A stretch of DNA of 64,000 nucleotides from Anaerolineales bacterium (GTDB taxonomy: Bacteria > Chloroflexota > Anaerolineae > 4572-78 > J111). Both the position numbers and the translations under genes were made by a program. Location of the stretch: contig JABTUK010000003.1 in the NCBI GenBank assembly GCA_015075405.1, positions 1,488,001 through 1,552,000 on the forward strand. The letters are read 5' to 3'. Below the pieces are notes generated by a model that was not told where the DNA came from, searched no databases, and worked only from the letters and a program-made list of their open reading frames with translations. Of the stretch, positions 8,478 to 17,509 are shown piece after piece. Each line of letters begins with the position of its first letter. Positions within the stretch are counted from its first letter, which is position 1.

Positions 8478-9691
8478 GCGGGGAGGCGGGCGTGTTTGAA
8501 GCGGATTATCGAGGGGTCTTTGAAACCTACATCGAAAAGAGTGTGCGGCGTCTGTTGGGACGGGCGCATTCGGCTGAACCCATTCTGCCGCTCGAAGACC
8601 GCACCCAAACGTTCCATACACTGCATTACGCCTTCAAACTTCCGGCCGCCTGGCCCATCACCAGTGAACTGCTGCTGACCGTTGCGCCCCACATGGAGCA
8701 GGCCGGTCATCGGGATGAGTGGATGTCTTACCTGGAGCAAGCCATTACTCTGAGCCGACAAATGGACGATAGTGGAACTACTGGCGAATTGGAATTGCAA
8801 TTGGGTGTTTTATACCAACTCCGCAGCAACTATCAGGCGGCCCGCCGCCACCTGGAAACCAGCGCCGAGCAGTTTAAGGCACTCCAGAAGCCGCTCAACC
8901 GGGCACGCGCTCTGAATCGGCTGGCTTATGTGGCTTGTTTGCAACGTTGCTTTCAAGAGGCCATTCATTTGGTCGAAACCGCCCTGAGTTTGCTCCAAGA
9001 CCAGGCTAGCGAAAGTGCCTTCAGCTACTTTGTGTTAGGCGCTGTCGCCCTTGACCAGGGTCACTGGGCTAAAGCTGAGACCTTCTTGAGACAGGCTTAT
9101 CATTTGTGGGGGCAGGTTAATAATAAACGCATGCAAGGCCGTTGCTTGATGGGTCTCTGTGCTGCCCTGCGCCCCCAAGAAAAATATCAGGCCGCGCTTG
9201 AGTCCGGCCAACAAGCCGTAGCTATGTTTGAAGCAGTCCAGGATCCGGTTCAACGGGCGATTAGCCAGATGAATGTGGGCAATGTTTATCTGATGTTGGA
9301 ACAATCACACCAAGCCTTGGAACTTTATCATCTAGCAGAAAGGGTTTTCCATCAAACTCAAGACCTGCTTTACCTGGCCCATATCAACCACACCCTTGGC
9401 ATGGCCTATCGTCAACTGGGTGAATGGGCCACCGCTGAAGCGGCCTACCGCCGCAGCCTTGCCTATCAGGAAAAACTCGGTAACCTCGCCTGGTTGGTTA
9501 ACACGCTGGATGGCCTGGGATTGGTTTACCTGGCTCAGGGGCAACCAGCGCAAGCCCTTACCATCTTTGAAACTGCCCTCCGGCGATTGGCTCAAATTCA
9601 AGGCGAACCACGTTATGATTATTTTTTGGCAATGGTTTCGGAGCATGCCCAGAGCGCTCGCAGTCAGTTAAACCAGGGGACTGCTAATTAA
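8468..9691 (+). CDS. TPR-repeat protein coupled to NB-ARC ATPase
   Basis: The 407-residue protein consists almost entirely of TPR helices, with about eight repeats of the form L-G-x-x-Y-x-x-x-x-x-[YW]-x-x-A, for example MAYRQLGEWATAEAAYRRSL and LVYLAQGQPAQALTIFETAL. Its start overlaps the ATPase stop by 10 nt, which implies translational coupling. In fused NB-ARC proteins this TPR array is the ligand-sensing part, so the split here looks like a simple fission of such a protein. A strong inverted repeat 10 bp downstream ends the unit. Ligand and output are unknown. Confidence 0.8.
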   Translation: MAVSGEAGVFEADYRGVFETYIEKSVRRLLGRAHSAEPILPLEDRTQTFHTLHYAFKLPAAWPITSELLLTVAPHMEQAGHRDEWMSYLEQAITLSRQMDDSGTTGELELQLGVLYQLRSNYQAARRHLETSAEQFKALQKPLNRARALNRLAYVACLQRCFQEAIHLVETALSLLQDQASESAFSYFVLGAVALDQGHWAKAETFLRQAYHLWGQVNNKRMQGRCLMGLCAALRPQEKYQAALESGQQAVAMFEAVQDPVQRAISQMNVGNVYLMLEQSHQALELYHLAERVFHQTQDLLYLAHINHTLGMAYRQLGEWATAEAAYRRSLAYQEKLGNLAWLVNTLDGLGLVYLAQGQPAQALTIFETALRRLAQIQGEPRYDYFLAMVSEHAQSARSQLNQGTAN

Positions 9692-9700
9692 AAAACTCAT

Positions 9701-9738
9701 ATCTACTCACCGGGCGTAACTGCATCCGGTGAGTAGAT
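9701..9738. terminator. Bidirectional hairpin terminator
   Basis: ATCTACTCACCGG (9701-9713) pairs perfectly with CCGGTGAGTAGAT (9726-9738). On the minus strand it is followed within 4 nt by a run of six T; on the plus strand by a T-rich stretch. It separates the convergent TPR gene and the small membrane protein gene. Confidence 0.8.
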
Positions 9739-9758
9739 TATTCTATTTGAGGGTCTTA

Positions 9759-9926
9759 TTAATGACCGCCGGGGGGTTCATCGGCCAAAACAGCATCCAC
9801 GTCGGGTAGAAATTGCGCCAACTGATCACCCAGCAGCGGTCTGACCAGGGTTGTCACCGCAATCAAACCCAGCGTGATGACGAGTGCTATACCTGTTTTA
9901 TGGGCGTAACGTAATAGCGTTGCCAT
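9759..9926 (-). CDS. Small single-pass membrane protein
   Basis: A 55-residue protein starts at the ATG at 9926, chosen because a near-perfect AAGGAGG (9943-9937) lies 10 nt upstream; the longer frame from 9956 would start before it. It has one hydrophobic segment (TGIALVITLGLIAVTTLV) and an acidic C-terminus rich in D, E and P (LPDVDAVLADEPPGGH). It is divergent from the large HTH/PPC gene at 10138 and may share its control region. The family is not recognised. The strong ribosome site makes it likely to be a real gene rather than noise. Confidence 0.6.
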   Translation of the reverse strand: MATLLRYAHKTGIALVITLGLIAVTTLVRPLLGDQLAQFLPDVDAVLADEPPGGH

Positions 9927-10137
9927 TTTACCAATACCTCCTTGTTTGAAGGCCATTGGTTTAGGGGACCCCTTCGCCGAGGCGATACGCGCGTTTTCCC
10001 CAATGGCAGTAAATAAATTGTTAAAGAGTAAGTTTTTCTTTGAACGAATTCGCTAAAGTTGACTATAGGATAGCAACAAAATTGATTTAAGTAACTGCAA
10101 AACTGGCAATTATCTACCAATTTTAGGGGGAATACAG

Positions 10138-13100
10138 ATGGAAAATGCCATTAGGTGGGGTGAAATGCTTAGGGAATTCAGGTTAAAATCTGGGTGTAAA
10201 AACCGTACAGAATTGTCAGACAAATTGGCCGAACTCGGACTTGATGATGATATCTCACCTACTGACATAGGTCGTTATGAGACCGGTGAGCGGGTGCCAA
10301 AAAATCGGTATCGTCACATGGAGCTGATTAGAGGACTGGTTAAATTAGGAGGAATCAAAACCTTTGAAGAGGCAAATAAATGGTTAGCGCTTGGTGGGCA
10401 AGGTTATCTGACCCAAGAAGAGATCAAAAATATTTTCTTACAAAACCATATAAACATTGATTACCCGGTACTTAAACAAAGAGTACAGTTAATTATTCCT
10501 GATGACTTCTATTCACTATCCGCGCAGAGTAAAACAAAAATTATTGATACATTGGCGATCATTTTAAGCGTTCCACCCCAGGCTATTGACATTCTTCGCG
10601 TATATGCTGGTAGTACTATATTTGATTTGGGTTTACCACCTGAAGCTGTTCAACGCCTTCGTTCTCTCTTACAAGACAATAGTGAACAACTTCATCTCTT
10701 AAGAATTGAGAAAGTTTTATTGGAGAAAGAATCAGATGAACCTGAAACATGGGCTGTCATGGACGGAACGTTTTACCAAGTCAACCTGACCCAAACGACG
10801 ACCGTGGCCGGTACAGGCAATACAACTATTGGCAATGTCACGGGGAATGTACACTTTGGCGACTCAAACCCTATTAGAACGTCCCAACCAACCTTATCCA
10901 AAGATAAGGCCAATAAGCCGCCTGAAAAAACAAAATCCGTAAAGAAGCGAAAAAAACGCAAGAGTGGGATGGTTAAGGCCATCATTGCAGCGGTTGGGGC
11001 AGCCGGCTTGCTTATGGGCTGTATCGTTTTGGCGGTGGCAGCTTGGTATATCGGATTATTCGATCAAATACCGGGGTTTAGCGCAAAACCTGTAACCATA
11101 ACCGTTCAAGTTACAGCAGAAACGGATAGAACAATCATCCCCCGCGCTCAAGCCATTCTTTTTGCCAATGGCGAACGCTATGTTAAGCCAACCGATGACA
11201 CAGGCACCGCCATCTTTGCCGGTATCCCTGCCCCAGGCCGGGCCAATCTCAGTCTTGTGGTCGAGGCTCAAGGCTATCAGATTTACAATCTCGATAACCT
11301 ATCTCGGCCTACCGATGGTCTGGTCAAAGTGCTGCTTCGTCCACAAGAGGGAAACGAGGCCAACGTGATTGTGTTAGTCACCAATGAAACCCAGGAAGCA
11401 GTTTCAGGGGCCAAGGTGGTGCTTTTGGTTGAAGGGAATACCTTTACCCAACCAACCGACTCAAACGGCATTGCTACATTCCCCATTGTTTTCTCGCAGG
11501 ACAAAGTTGAAGCGCAAATGCGTGTGAGCACGCCGGATTATGAAACTGAGGCTCAGAATATAACCCTTTTGCCGGATAAGGTGCAGGGCATTCGCCTCAA
11601 CCCTCAAAATAAGACCCTGGAACAAGTGGTGGTGGCTTCATCCCCTCAAGAGAACCCTCTTGCCGCCTCTGTTCCCGAAATAGAACTTTCGGGAACACCC
11701 ATTGAGCTTGAACAGCAACTCAATGGCACATTAGCTCAAGGAGCTACCCAAGAATATAGTTTTGCCGGGTATATGAACACGCCTGTTCTCTTTACCATCC
11801 AACGCACCGAAGGAGATTTAGGCTATTGGCTTCAAATTCTTGATACTACAGGCGTTGAGGTAAACAGACAGGGCAATTTCTATAACGGGACTAAAGCGTT
11901 TCCATTTACCCCCAAAAAAAATGGCCAACATATCATTCGAGTCAATAACCTGAGTGGTTCTGGCAGTTATGTGCTGACTATGAGTTTGATCAGCGGCCCG
12001 GCGAGCGAACGCAACCAAGTCAAGCCGTTGGGGCTTGATGAAAGCCAAAATGGGAGTTTGGCGAGCGGCGCGTATGATAAGTTTAGTTTTAGTGGTTTTG
12101 CCAATACACCTGTCCTCTTCACCTTGCAACGGACAAGTGGAGGTTTGGGTTACTGGATTCAGATTCTTGATACCACGGGTGTTGAAGTAAACAGACAAGG
12201 CAATTTTTATGATGGAACTAAAGCGATTCCATTTACTCCTAAAAAAGAGGGGGAATATTTTATTCAGGTCAATGGTCTTGAGAGTTTTGGTAGTTATGTG
12301 CTGACTATGAGTTTGATCAGCGGACCAGCGAGCGAACGCAACCAGGTCAAGCCGTTGGGGCTTGATGAAAGCCAAAACGGGAGTTTGGCGGTTGGCGCGT
12401 ATGATGAGTACAAATTTAGCGGGTCAGCCAATACTCCTATCCTGTTTATTTTGCAGCGAACGGGAGGAAGCCTGGGTTATTGGATCAAGGTTTTGGACCC
12501 CAACAAGTTGGAAATGATTAAGTACGGTCCATATCGTGATGGCAGCATCCCGATCCCCTTCACTCCCAAGGAGGATGGGGAATATATCCTCCAGGTAATT
12601 GGCACAGAGAACTATGGCAATTATGTCGTCAGCCTGGGTTTGATCAGCGATCCAGCGAGTGAGCGAAATCAGGTCAAGCCCCTGGCAGTTGATGAAAGTC
12701 AGAACGGGAGTCTGGCGGTCGGAGCGTATGACGAGTACAAATTTAGTGGTTCGGCCAATACCCCCATCCTGTTTACTTTGCAGCGAACGGGAGGAAGCCT
12801 GGGTTATTGGATCAAGGTTTTGGACCCCAATAGGCTGGAAATGATTAAATACGGTCCATATGGCGACGGGATCAAGCCGATTCCTTTCACCCCCAAAGAA
12901 GATGGCGAATATATTTTTCAGGTAATTGGCACAGCATACTATGGCAGCTATGTGGTAAGCCTGGGTTTGATCAGTGGTCCGGCAAGCGAACGCAATCAGG
13001 TTAAGCCTTTGACGGTTGATGAAAGTCAAAAGGGAAGTTTGGCAGTGGGAGCGTATGATGAGTACAAATTTAGCGGTTCGGCCAATACCCCCATCCTGTT

Positions 13101-13308
13101 TACTTTGCAGCGGACAGAAGGTGAGCTAGGGTATTGGATACAGATTTTTGACGCAGGTGGCGCTGAGCTAAGCAAAGAAGGGACTTTTTATAAAGGGACG
13201 AATGAAGTATCATTTACGCCTTCAGAGAACGGAGAATATGTCATTCGAGTCAATGGTTACAGTAGTTTTGGTAAGTATTTGCTAAATTTGAAAAACCAAG
13301 AAGAGTAA
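10138..13308 (+). CDS. HTH-TM-carboxypeptidase regulatory-PPC repeat protein
   Basis: This 1056-residue protein has an XRE-like helix-turn-helix (about 1-60; GEMLREFRLKSG ... DIGRYETGERVP) and a glycine/threonine motif, TTVAGTGNTTIGNVTGNVHF, near 225. A basic stretch and one transmembrane helix (about 280-303) follow. Outside the membrane lie two carboxypeptidase-regulatory-like beta domains (about 315-500) and five tandem repeats of about 106 residues resembling bacterial pre-peptidase C-terminal (PPC) domains (GSLAVGAYDEYKFSG ... GEYILQV). The cytoplasmic HTH and the extracellular sensor-like array suggest a transmembrane regulator; this is inference. AGGGGGAA precedes the ATG. Repeats 3-5 are nearly identical in DNA, so recent duplication is likely. 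Confidence 0.8.
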   Translation: MENAIRWGEMLREFRLKSGCKNRTELSDKLAELGLDDDISPTDIGRYETGERVPKNRYRHMELIRGLVKLGGIKTFEEANKWLALGGQGYLTQEEIKNIFLQNHINIDYPVLKQRVQLIIPDDFYSLSAQSKTKIIDTLAIILSVPPQAIDILRVYAGSTIFDLGLPPEAVQRLRSLLQDNSEQLHLLRIEKVLLEKESDEPETWAVMDGTFYQVNLTQTTTVAGTGNTTIGNVTGNVHFGDSNPIRTSQPTLSKDKANKPPEKTKSVKKRKKRKSGMVKAIIAAVGAAGLLMGCIVLAVAAWYIGLFDQIPGFSAKPVTITVQVTAETDRTIIPRAQAILFANGERYVKPTDDTGTAIFAGIPAPGRANLSLVVEAQGYQIYNLDNLSRPTDGLVKVLLRPQEGNEANVIVLVTNETQEAVSGAKVVLLVEGNTFTQPTDSNGIATFPIVFSQDKVEAQMRVSTPDYETEAQNITLLPDKVQGIRLNPQNKTLEQVVVASSPQENPLAASVPEIELSGTPIELEQQLNGTLAQGATQEYSFAGYMNTPVLFTIQRTEGDLGYWLQILDTTGVEVNRQGNFYNGTKAFPFTPKKNGQHIIRVNNLSGSGSYVLTMSLISGPASERNQVKPLGLDESQNGSLASGAYDKFSFSGFANTPVLFTLQRTSGGLGYWIQILDTTGVEVNRQGNFYDGTKAIPFTPKKEGEYFIQVNGLESFGSYVLTMSLISGPASERNQVKPLGLDESQNGSLAVGAYDEYKFSGSANTPILFILQRTGGSLGYWIKVLDPNKLEMIKYGPYRDGSIPIPFTPKEDGEYILQVIGTENYGNYVVSLGLISDPASERNQVKPLAVDESQNGSLAVGAYDEYKFSGSANTPILFTLQRTGGSLGYWIKVLDPNRLEMIKYGPYGDGIKPIPFTPKEDGEYIFQVIGTAYYGSYVVSLGLISGPASERNQVKPLTVDESQKGSLAVGAYDEYKFSGSANTPILFTLQRTEGELGYWIQIFDAGGAELSKEGTFYKGTNEVSFTPSENGEYVIRVNGYSSFGKYLLNLKNQEE

Positions 13309-13310
13309 CG

Positions 13311-13381
13311 GCGGATGGTTAGTCAACGGCCTCTCCAAATCCAATTACTCGCTCACCTACACCGTTTTGATCACTCATTAA
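13311..13381 (+). pseudogene. Possible vestige of a PPC repeat
   Basis: Just after the stop of the PPC protein, a different frame reads NGGWLVNGLSKSNYSLTYTV and ends at the TAA at 13379-13381. The text resembles the end of a PPC repeat (G-E-Y-V-I-R-V-N-G-Y-S-S-F-G-x-Y-x-L). It may be what is left of a further copy. Short length makes this uncertain. Confidence 0.25.
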
Positions 13382-14375
13382 ACAACTCCCCCACCGAAAT
13401 ACCCAAATGAACCCGGCGAATCACTTCGGCCAGGAGGGGGGCGACGGAAAGTTGGGTTAACTTGGGGAAACGTTTGTGGGGCGGCAGAGCGACGGTATTG
13501 GTGGCGACCACTTCTTTGACCGGCGCTTCTTGCAGGCGCTGCACCGCCGGACCTGAGAAAACTCCATGCGTGACGCAAGCGTAAATATCGAGCGCGCCTT
13601 CTTCTTTGAGGAAAACCATGGCCTGGGCGACCGTGCCGGCGGTATCAATTTCGTCGTCAAAAATGATGCAGTTTTTGCCTGTGACCTCGCCAATCACATT
13701 CAAGACTTCGGCTTTGCTGCCATCCTTTTGTTGCACCCGCCGTTTTTCGATAATAGCCAGGGGCAGGTCAAGATTTTGGGCAAAATTGCGCGAGCGCTTG
13801 GTCGCGCCGATGTCGCCGGAAATGACGACGGCGTTGGGGATGTGTTTTTTGCGCACGTAATCGCTCAACAGATAAAAAGCGGTGATTTCGTCTACTTGAA
13901 TATTAAAAAAACCCTGAATTTGACCGGCATGCAAATCCAGGGTTAAGAAACGGTTGGCTCCGGCGGTGCTAATCATATCAGCCACCAGGCGGGCGGTAAT
14001 CGGTACGCGGGGTTGGTCTTTTTTATCGGTGCGGCCGTAGCCATAGTAAGGCACAACCGCAGTAATCCGCCCCGCCGAATCGCGCTTGGCGGTGTCAATC
14101 ATAATCAGTAATTCCATCAAGTTATCATTCACCGAGGCCAAAACGCCGTTTTCATCGTAGGAATTGGCCACCGGCTGAATAATAAAGACATCTTTGCCGC
14201 GCACACTGGTCTTTAACCGGCAAAAGATATTTTGATTGGAAAACTTGAAAACATCGGCCGGACAGAGCGGCACAGCCAATGCCTGGCTAATTTCTTGGGC
14301 CAGTTGAGGGTTTCCATTTCCGCTAAAAAGAGCAATTTCTCCGTACATTACAGGTTTCCTTGCGCTAAAATTCAC
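13371..14375 (-). CDS. prs: Ribose-phosphate pyrophosphokinase (PRPP synthetase)
   Basis: The enzyme makes phosphoribosyl pyrophosphate from ribose 5-phosphate and ATP for purine, pyrimidine, histidine and NAD synthesis. Family signatures are visible: RTDKKDQPRVPITARLVADM (flexible loop/ATP site), DLHAGQIQGFF with the catalytic histidine, and the PRPP-binding loop DDEIDTAGTVAQA. At 334 residues it is close to the usual 310-330. The N-terminus (MNFSARKPVMYGEIALFSGN) could be about nine residues shorter, starting at MYGEIALF. It is a stand-alone cytoplasmic housekeeping gene convergent with the PPC gene. Confidence 0.95.
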   Translation of the reverse strand: MNFSARKPVMYGEIALFSGNGNPQLAQEISQALAVPLCPADVFKFSNQNIFCRLKTSVRGKDVFIIQPVANSYDENGVLASVNDNLMELLIMIDTAKRDSAGRITAVVPYYGYGRTDKKDQPRVPITARLVADMISTAGANRFLTLDLHAGQIQGFFNIQVDEITAFYLLSDYVRKKHIPNAVVISGDIGATKRSRNFAQNLDLPLAIIEKRRVQQKDGSKAEVLNVIGEVTGKNCIIFDDEIDTAGTVAQAMVFLKEEGALDIYACVTHGVFSGPAVQRLQEAPVKEVVATNTVALPPHKRFPKLTQLSVAPLLAEVIRRVHLGISVGELFNE

Positions 14376-14462
14376 CGTTATTATAGAATGGAAAAGGCGA
14401 AACGAAAAAAGTAGAGCGTGGTTTGTGAAATATAGTGCTCAGAAAAGTTTTCGCCGGTAAAA

Positions 14463-14530
14463 CAGGTGGCAGAGTAGCATGTAGCAGATCATAGTTTGTG
14501 CTACCTTGCCGCTTCGCGTGCTACCTTGAT
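14463..14530. repeat. Short-word hairpin repeat (GTAGCA family)
   Basis: The gap between prs and the membrane protein gene holds GTAGCATGTAGCA-type words (14473-14487) followed by the complementary words GTGCTACCTT (14499-14508 and 14518-14526). It is one of a class of intergenic hairpin repeats found throughout the window. Confidence 0.5.
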
Positions 14531-14597
14531 GGTTGAGAAGGAATTTTTCTGGACATCTATATAATACGCCAGAATCAACCATTCCATGCCTTAAATT

Positions 14598-14975
14598 TTA
14601 GCCGGCAGTACCAATGGCCCGCAGGGTCAAGCCCATCATAAACAGGCCGCCTACAGCCCAGGTGAGCGAAGCGCGGCGATCGGTGGCGCCTCGGGTATAG
14701 GCCCACAGGGCCGGAAAGAAGAGCACGCTGAGGCTGCCGTACAAAAAGTGGATGCCCCAGCCGCCGGGCCACAAGCCCAAGACCAGCAAAATAAGGCCCA
14801 GGCTGGCCTGAGTTAACATCATAATTTCCCCTACAACAACCGCGCCGATAACGTTGCCATCCAGCCCCAGCCCGCGAAAATAGTTAATAAAGCTAATCAG
14901 GCTGACCAAAACCATAAATAGAGGGGCAGCGTTACCAACCCCCTTGTGCAGCCAGAGCACCGTCGCCAGGTCCAT
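14598..14975 (-). CDS. Conserved four-helix membrane protein
   Basis: The 125-residue protein has four hydrophobic segments (about 13-30, 40-62, 68-90 and 103-122) and little else; its N-terminus MDLATVLWLHKGVGN is amphipathic. It starts 2 bp after the stop of the cysteine desulfurase-like gene, so the two are co-transcribed. Small four-helix proteins of this look occur widely in Chloroflexota without known function. No metal or haem ligands stand out, apart from one histidine in LWLHKG and one in GIHFLYG. Confidence 0.65.
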   Translation of the reverse strand: MDLATVLWLHKGVGNAAPLFMVLVSLISFINYFRGLGLDGNVIGAVVVGEIMMLTQASLGLILLVLGLWPGGWGIHFLYGSLSVLFFPALWAYTRGATDRRASLTWAVGGLFMMGLTLRAIGTAG

Positions 14976-14977
14976 TT

Positions 14978-16249
14978 TTACAACTCCCTCAGCGCAGCCA
15001 ACAGCCGGTCAACTTCGGCCAGGGTATTGTAATGCACCAGACCCACCCGAACCATCCCGCCTGAGCCTTCCAGCCCCAAACGCTCGGTGACGCTGAGGGC
15101 CAGATAGTTGCCATCCCAAACAAAGATACCGCGTTGGCCCAGATGGGCCGCAATTTGGCGCGGGGTGTAGCCGGTTTTGGTAAAAGCCACGGTTGGGCAG
15201 CGTTCCGCTAACAGGGCCGGCTCGGTGATGCCATAAATGGTCAGGCCGGGGATAGTTTGGAGTTCGGTTAACAAATAGATTAAAAGCGGGCGCTCGTAAG
15301 CCATAATGGCCCGCATGGCCTGTTTGAGGGCTTGCCGCCGCCCGGTGTAGGCTGCTGTTTCGGCGGCAAACGCCTCGCCGTAGCGCCGGCCCAATTCGGC
15401 CAGGTAGTTGACGGCGGCCAGGGTTCCGGCAATGCCTTCGTGATTAGCGGTGCCGGTTTCAAATTTGTAGGGCGGGTTGGGGTTGGCCGGACGCACTTGG
15501 TAGGGTTGTAAGGCTTGCAGCAGTTCCAGCCGGCCCCACAACACACCGATATGTGGCCCAAAAAATTTGTAGGCAGAGCAAACCAGGAAATCACAGCCCA
15601 ACGCCTGTACATCAATGGGGCCGTGCGGGGCATAGTGGACCGCATCAACCCAGAGCCAGGCCCCCACCTGCCGGGCCAATGCGGCGATGCGCGGAATAGG
15701 ATTAATTGTGCCGACAGCATTGGAAGCATAAGCGGCCGCAACCAGTTTGGTTTTAGGGCCGATGAGCGAAGCCAGATGTTCCAGGTTGAGCCGGCAATCT
15801 TCAATATCAAAATCGGCCCATTTGACTTTAGCTCCTTGTTCTTCCAGGGCCAGCCAAGGCGAAATGTTGGCGTCGTGGTCGAGGCGGGTCACGACGATTT
15901 CATCGCCGGGGTGGAGGGTGCGGCCAATGGACCGGCTGAGATTGTAGGTCAGGGTCGTCATATTGGCCCCAAAGACAATCTCTTGAGGCGAGGCCGCGTT
16001 AAGAAAGTCGGCCATGGCCTGGCGGGCCTCGGTGATGATTTCATCGCTGCGCCGGCTGGTGATAAATTGACCGCCTTTGTTAGCGTTAGCCTGGGTCAGA
16101 TAGCCGGTCATACTGTCCAGAACGGTTTGGGGCACTTGAGTGCCGCCCGGCCCGTCAAAATAAACAAAAGGCTGGCCCTGGGCATCGGTTTCCTGGAGAG
16201 CAGGAAATTGGGCGCGCAGGGGGGAGAGATTGGGGGTGGGTTTAGTCAT
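14978..16249 (-). CDS. Cysteine desulfurase-like class V aminotransferase
   Basis: This PLP-dependent enzyme of the class V family is 423 residues long. The PLP lysine is in CSAYKFFGPHIGVLWG (about 228). The cofactor-site histidine and aspartate are visible in LDHDANISPW and WVDAVHYAPHGP. The pattern matches the cysteine desulfurase-like subfamily (CsdA/SufS relatives, but distinct from IscS), with FVYFDGPGGTQVP at the N-terminus. It may release sulfur from cysteine or act as an amino-acid lyase; the substrate cannot be read from sequence. It precedes a small membrane protein by 2 bp. An array of GTGTCAG words lies directly upstream. Confidence 0.85.
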   Translation of the reverse strand: MTKPTPNLSPLRAQFPALQETDAQGQPFVYFDGPGGTQVPQTVLDSMTGYLTQANANKGGQFITSRRSDEIITEARQAMADFLNAASPQEIVFGANMTTLTYNLSRSIGRTLHPGDEIVVTRLDHDANISPWLALEEQGAKVKWADFDIEDCRLNLEHLASLIGPKTKLVAAAYASNAVGTINPIPRIAALARQVGAWLWVDAVHYAPHGPIDVQALGCDFLVCSAYKFFGPHIGVLWGRLELLQALQPYQVRPANPNPPYKFETGTANHEGIAGTLAAVNYLAELGRRYGEAFAAETAAYTGRRQALKQAMRAIMAYERPLLIYLLTELQTIPGLTIYGITEPALLAERCPTVAFTKTGYTPRQIAAHLGQRGIFVWDGNYLALSVTERLGLEGSGGMVRVGLVHYNTLAEVDRLLAALREL

Positions 16250-16276
16250 GAAGTAAAAGTGTCTCCTTTGAAATGA

Positions 16277-16438
16277 GTGTCAGGTGTTAAGTGTCAAGTG
16301 TCAGGTGTCAGGTGTCAGGTGTCAGGTGTTAGGTGTTAGGTGTCAGGTGTCAGGGAAAGGTTTTTATTACGGGTGGCATATCGCTCGGGAACGGTTATCA
16401 GTTATCTGACCTCTGACTACTGGCTACTGATTACTGAT
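16277..16438. repeat. Tandem GTGTCAG / CTGACTACT word array
   Basis: From 16277 to 16354 the plus strand is an almost uninterrupted run of 7-bp words GTGTCAG with variants GTGTTAG and GTGTCAA, about eleven copies. A second stretch (16399-16438) carries the opposite polarity (CTGAC, CTACTGAT). It fills the space between glk and the cysteine desulfurase-like gene and slightly overlaps the end of glk. Confidence 0.7.
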
Positions 16439-17438
16439 GACTGTTTTCATCCAAGGTGAGGCCATAATAAGCTGCCCCCAACAGCCCCGGATTTTCGTGC
16501 AGGATGATGTAAACCGGGATGTGCGAGAGCAGGCCGGCGAAGCGACCTTTATTCACAAAAGCGGCCATAAAGGTGCCATCGCGGAGCTTGGCGAGGATTT
16601 TGCGGGGGATGCCGCCGCCCAGGTAAATGCCGCCGGTGGCCATGACCTTCAAAGCCAGATTGCCCGCTTCTGCGCCGAGGATGGAGACAAAAGTGTTGAG
16701 GGTGGCCCGGCAGAGTTCACATTCATTGTTCAGGCCGGCTTGAATAATCACCGGGGTAGGGTCGGGGCTTTGGGCCAGGGCTGCCCTTACTGTTGGGGAT
16801 TCTTCGTTGGGTCGAGTCTCCTTGAAATAGGCGTAAATATTAGGAATCCCCAAGCCGCCGGAGCAAACGCGTTCGTAACTGACGTGGTTGAAGCGGTCGA
16901 GCAGGAAGCGCAGCAGCCCCATCTGCACTGCATTGACCGGGCCAAAATCGGTGTGACCGCCCTCGGAGGGCATGACGTGATACCGGTTGTGGTGGTGAAA
17001 AAGAATTGCCTCGCCGAGGCCGGTGCCGGGAGCAATCACGGCTTTGTGTCCGCCCAGAGTGGGATCCAACTGCTCGCTGTTGAGAGGTGACAGATCGGCA
17101 GCAGACAGGTGAGGAACGGCGTAGGCGATGGACTCTAAATCATTCAACAGTTTGACCGCCCCGGGTGAGAGCTGCAGCGTCTGGCAAAGGTTACTCTCGG
17201 TGATGTGCCAGGGCAAGTTGGTAATTTTCGACTCGCCATTGACCACCGGCCCGGCCACGCCAAAGGCAGCCTGCTTTACCGTCACGGCAGTCTGCGCCAG
17301 AAATTCCTGGACAATGGCTTCCAGGCTGGGGTAATCGGCGCTTTTAAAGATAGCTTCTTGCTGCTGAATGGGCGTCGCATCCAATGAGTAAAGGGCCAGG
17401 TGGGTTTTAGTGCCGCCAATATCTCCGGCGAGTAACAT
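16431..17438 (-). CDS. glk: Glucokinase
   Basis: The enzyme phosphorylates glucose with ATP at the entry of glycolysis. The start at 17438 (MLLAGDIGGTKTHLALYSLD) is used because GAGGAT lies 8 nt upstream and the phosphate-binding DIGGTKT motif belongs at the N-terminus. Other family marks are the LNDLESIAYAV region with the catalytic Asp, the adenosine loop APGTGLGEA and SEGGHTDFGP, as in the Pfam glucokinase family rather than ROK repressors. Length, about 335, is normal. The upstream region has been altered by an insertion sequence 55 bp from the start, which could change its expression. The stop codon falls in a repeat array. Confidence 0.92.
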   Translation of the reverse strand: MLLAGDIGGTKTHLALYSLDATPIQQQEAIFKSADYPSLEAIVQEFLAQTAVTVKQAAFGVAGPVVNGESKITNLPWHITESNLCQTLQLSPGAVKLLNDLESIAYAVPHLSAADLSPLNSEQLDPTLGGHKAVIAPGTGLGEAILFHHHNRYHVMPSEGGHTDFGPVNAVQMGLLRFLLDRFNHVSYERVCSGGLGIPNIYAYFKETRPNEESPTVRAALAQSPDPTPVIIQAGLNNECELCRATLNTFVSILGAEAGNLALKVMATGGIYLGGGIPRKILAKLRDGTFMAAFVNKGRFAGLLSHIPVYIILHENPGLLGAAYYGLTLDENSHQ

Positions 17439-17509
17439 ACGTTTATCCTCGTTTTTGGTAATGTAACAGGGTAGCAAGTAGCAGGTAGCAGGCTGGTTGG
17501 CCGACAAAT

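Noticed and set aside
7980..8621. Minus-strand frame of 213 codons opposite the ATPase/TPR junction
   Set aside because: The plus-strand proteins are clear and the minus reading has no motif.
12424..13029. Minus-strand frames opposite the PPC repeats
   Set aside because: They mirror the repeated DNA and have no family pattern.
16277..16354. CRISPR-like tandem repeats
   Set aside because: The words are 7 bp and contiguous with no spacers, and no cas gene is near.
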